Below are positions 5,165 to 5,177 of a stretch of DNA of 5,177 nt, in pieces. Below the pieces are notes generated by a model. That model was not told where the DNA came from and did not search any database. It was given only the letters and a program-made list of their open reading frames with translations. The DNA comes from Actinomycetota bacterium (GTDB lineage: Bacteria > Actinomycetota > Thermoleophilia > Gaiellales > Gaiellaceae), in the NCBI GenBank assembly GCA_013817555.1, contig JACDCN010000122.1, forward strand, positions 1 to 5,177, read 5' to 3'. Position numbers and translations under genes: made by a program. The first letter of the stretch is position 1. Each line of letters opens with the position of its first letter.

Positions 5165-5177
5165 GGCGCTTCGCGCC
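5165..5177 (+). terminator. possible terminator hairpin, cut by the window edge
   Basis: Five bases after the last stop codon, ggcgc (5165-5169) pairs perfectly with gcgcc (5173-5177) around a ttc loop. The stem may extend beyond the window, since 5161-5164 (ggcg) still await partners. A U-tract cannot be assessed. The position at the end of the four-gene unit is what makes a terminator plausible. Confidence 0.35.

Noticed and set aside
1..5177. CRISPR arrays, tRNA or rRNA genes, insertion-sequence transposase, tandem repeats
   Set aside because: I saw no regularly spaced direct repeats, no cloverleaf or rRNA-like conserved stretches, and no transposase motif in any convincing frame.

Overview
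This is a 5.2 kb, strongly GC-rich window with every supported gene on the + strand and very tight gene packing (GTGA and ATGA stop/start overlaps). Base composition, junction style, a possible leaderless promoter and the protein families suggest a high-GC actinobacterium. My guess is a deep-branching lineage such as Thermoleophilia, but this is an inference from style, with no marker gene to confirm it.

Layout. (1) 1-425: the last 32 codons of an unidentified gene overlap by 4 nt a small protein (109 aa) with three predicted membrane helices. (2) 416-583: a 168-bp imperfect palindrome fills nearly the whole gap before the next gene. It has 19-bp perfect terminal inverted repeats and a 15-bp central hairpin, and its left end includes the stop codon of the small membrane gene. 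It looks like a miniature palindromic element or a large structured RNA. (3) 612-1700: a complete E2 acyltransferase of a 2-oxo acid dehydrogenase complex (lipoyl domain, E1/E3-binding domain, catalytic domain), with no E1 or E3 gene visible beside it. (4) 1701-1836: a 136-bp spacer with a 12-nt palindrome and a possible leaderless promoter. (5) 1837-5159: what looks like one transcription unit of four genes: a glycine-rich membrane protein, protein-L-isoaspartate O-methyltransferase (pcm), a GtrA-family membrane protein, and a large polytopic protein with an N-terminal PepSY-like domain fused to a GT-C-type glycosyltransferase-like membrane body. A GC-rich hairpin follows the last stop codon and runs to the window edge.

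How the genes may work together. E2 belongs to central carbon or branched-chain acid oxidation and appears separate from the downstream unit. GtrA proteins are associated with moving polyprenyl-phosphate-linked sugars across the membrane, and GT-C enzymes use such lipid-linked sugars on the outer face. The last two genes are therefore plausible partners in modifying a cell-surface polymer or protein. The pcm link is positional only (protein repair).

The most notable points are the 168-bp palindromic element, the PepSY/GT-C fusion next to gtrA, and a likely non-canonical CTG start for that fusion that would overlap the gtrA stop codon.
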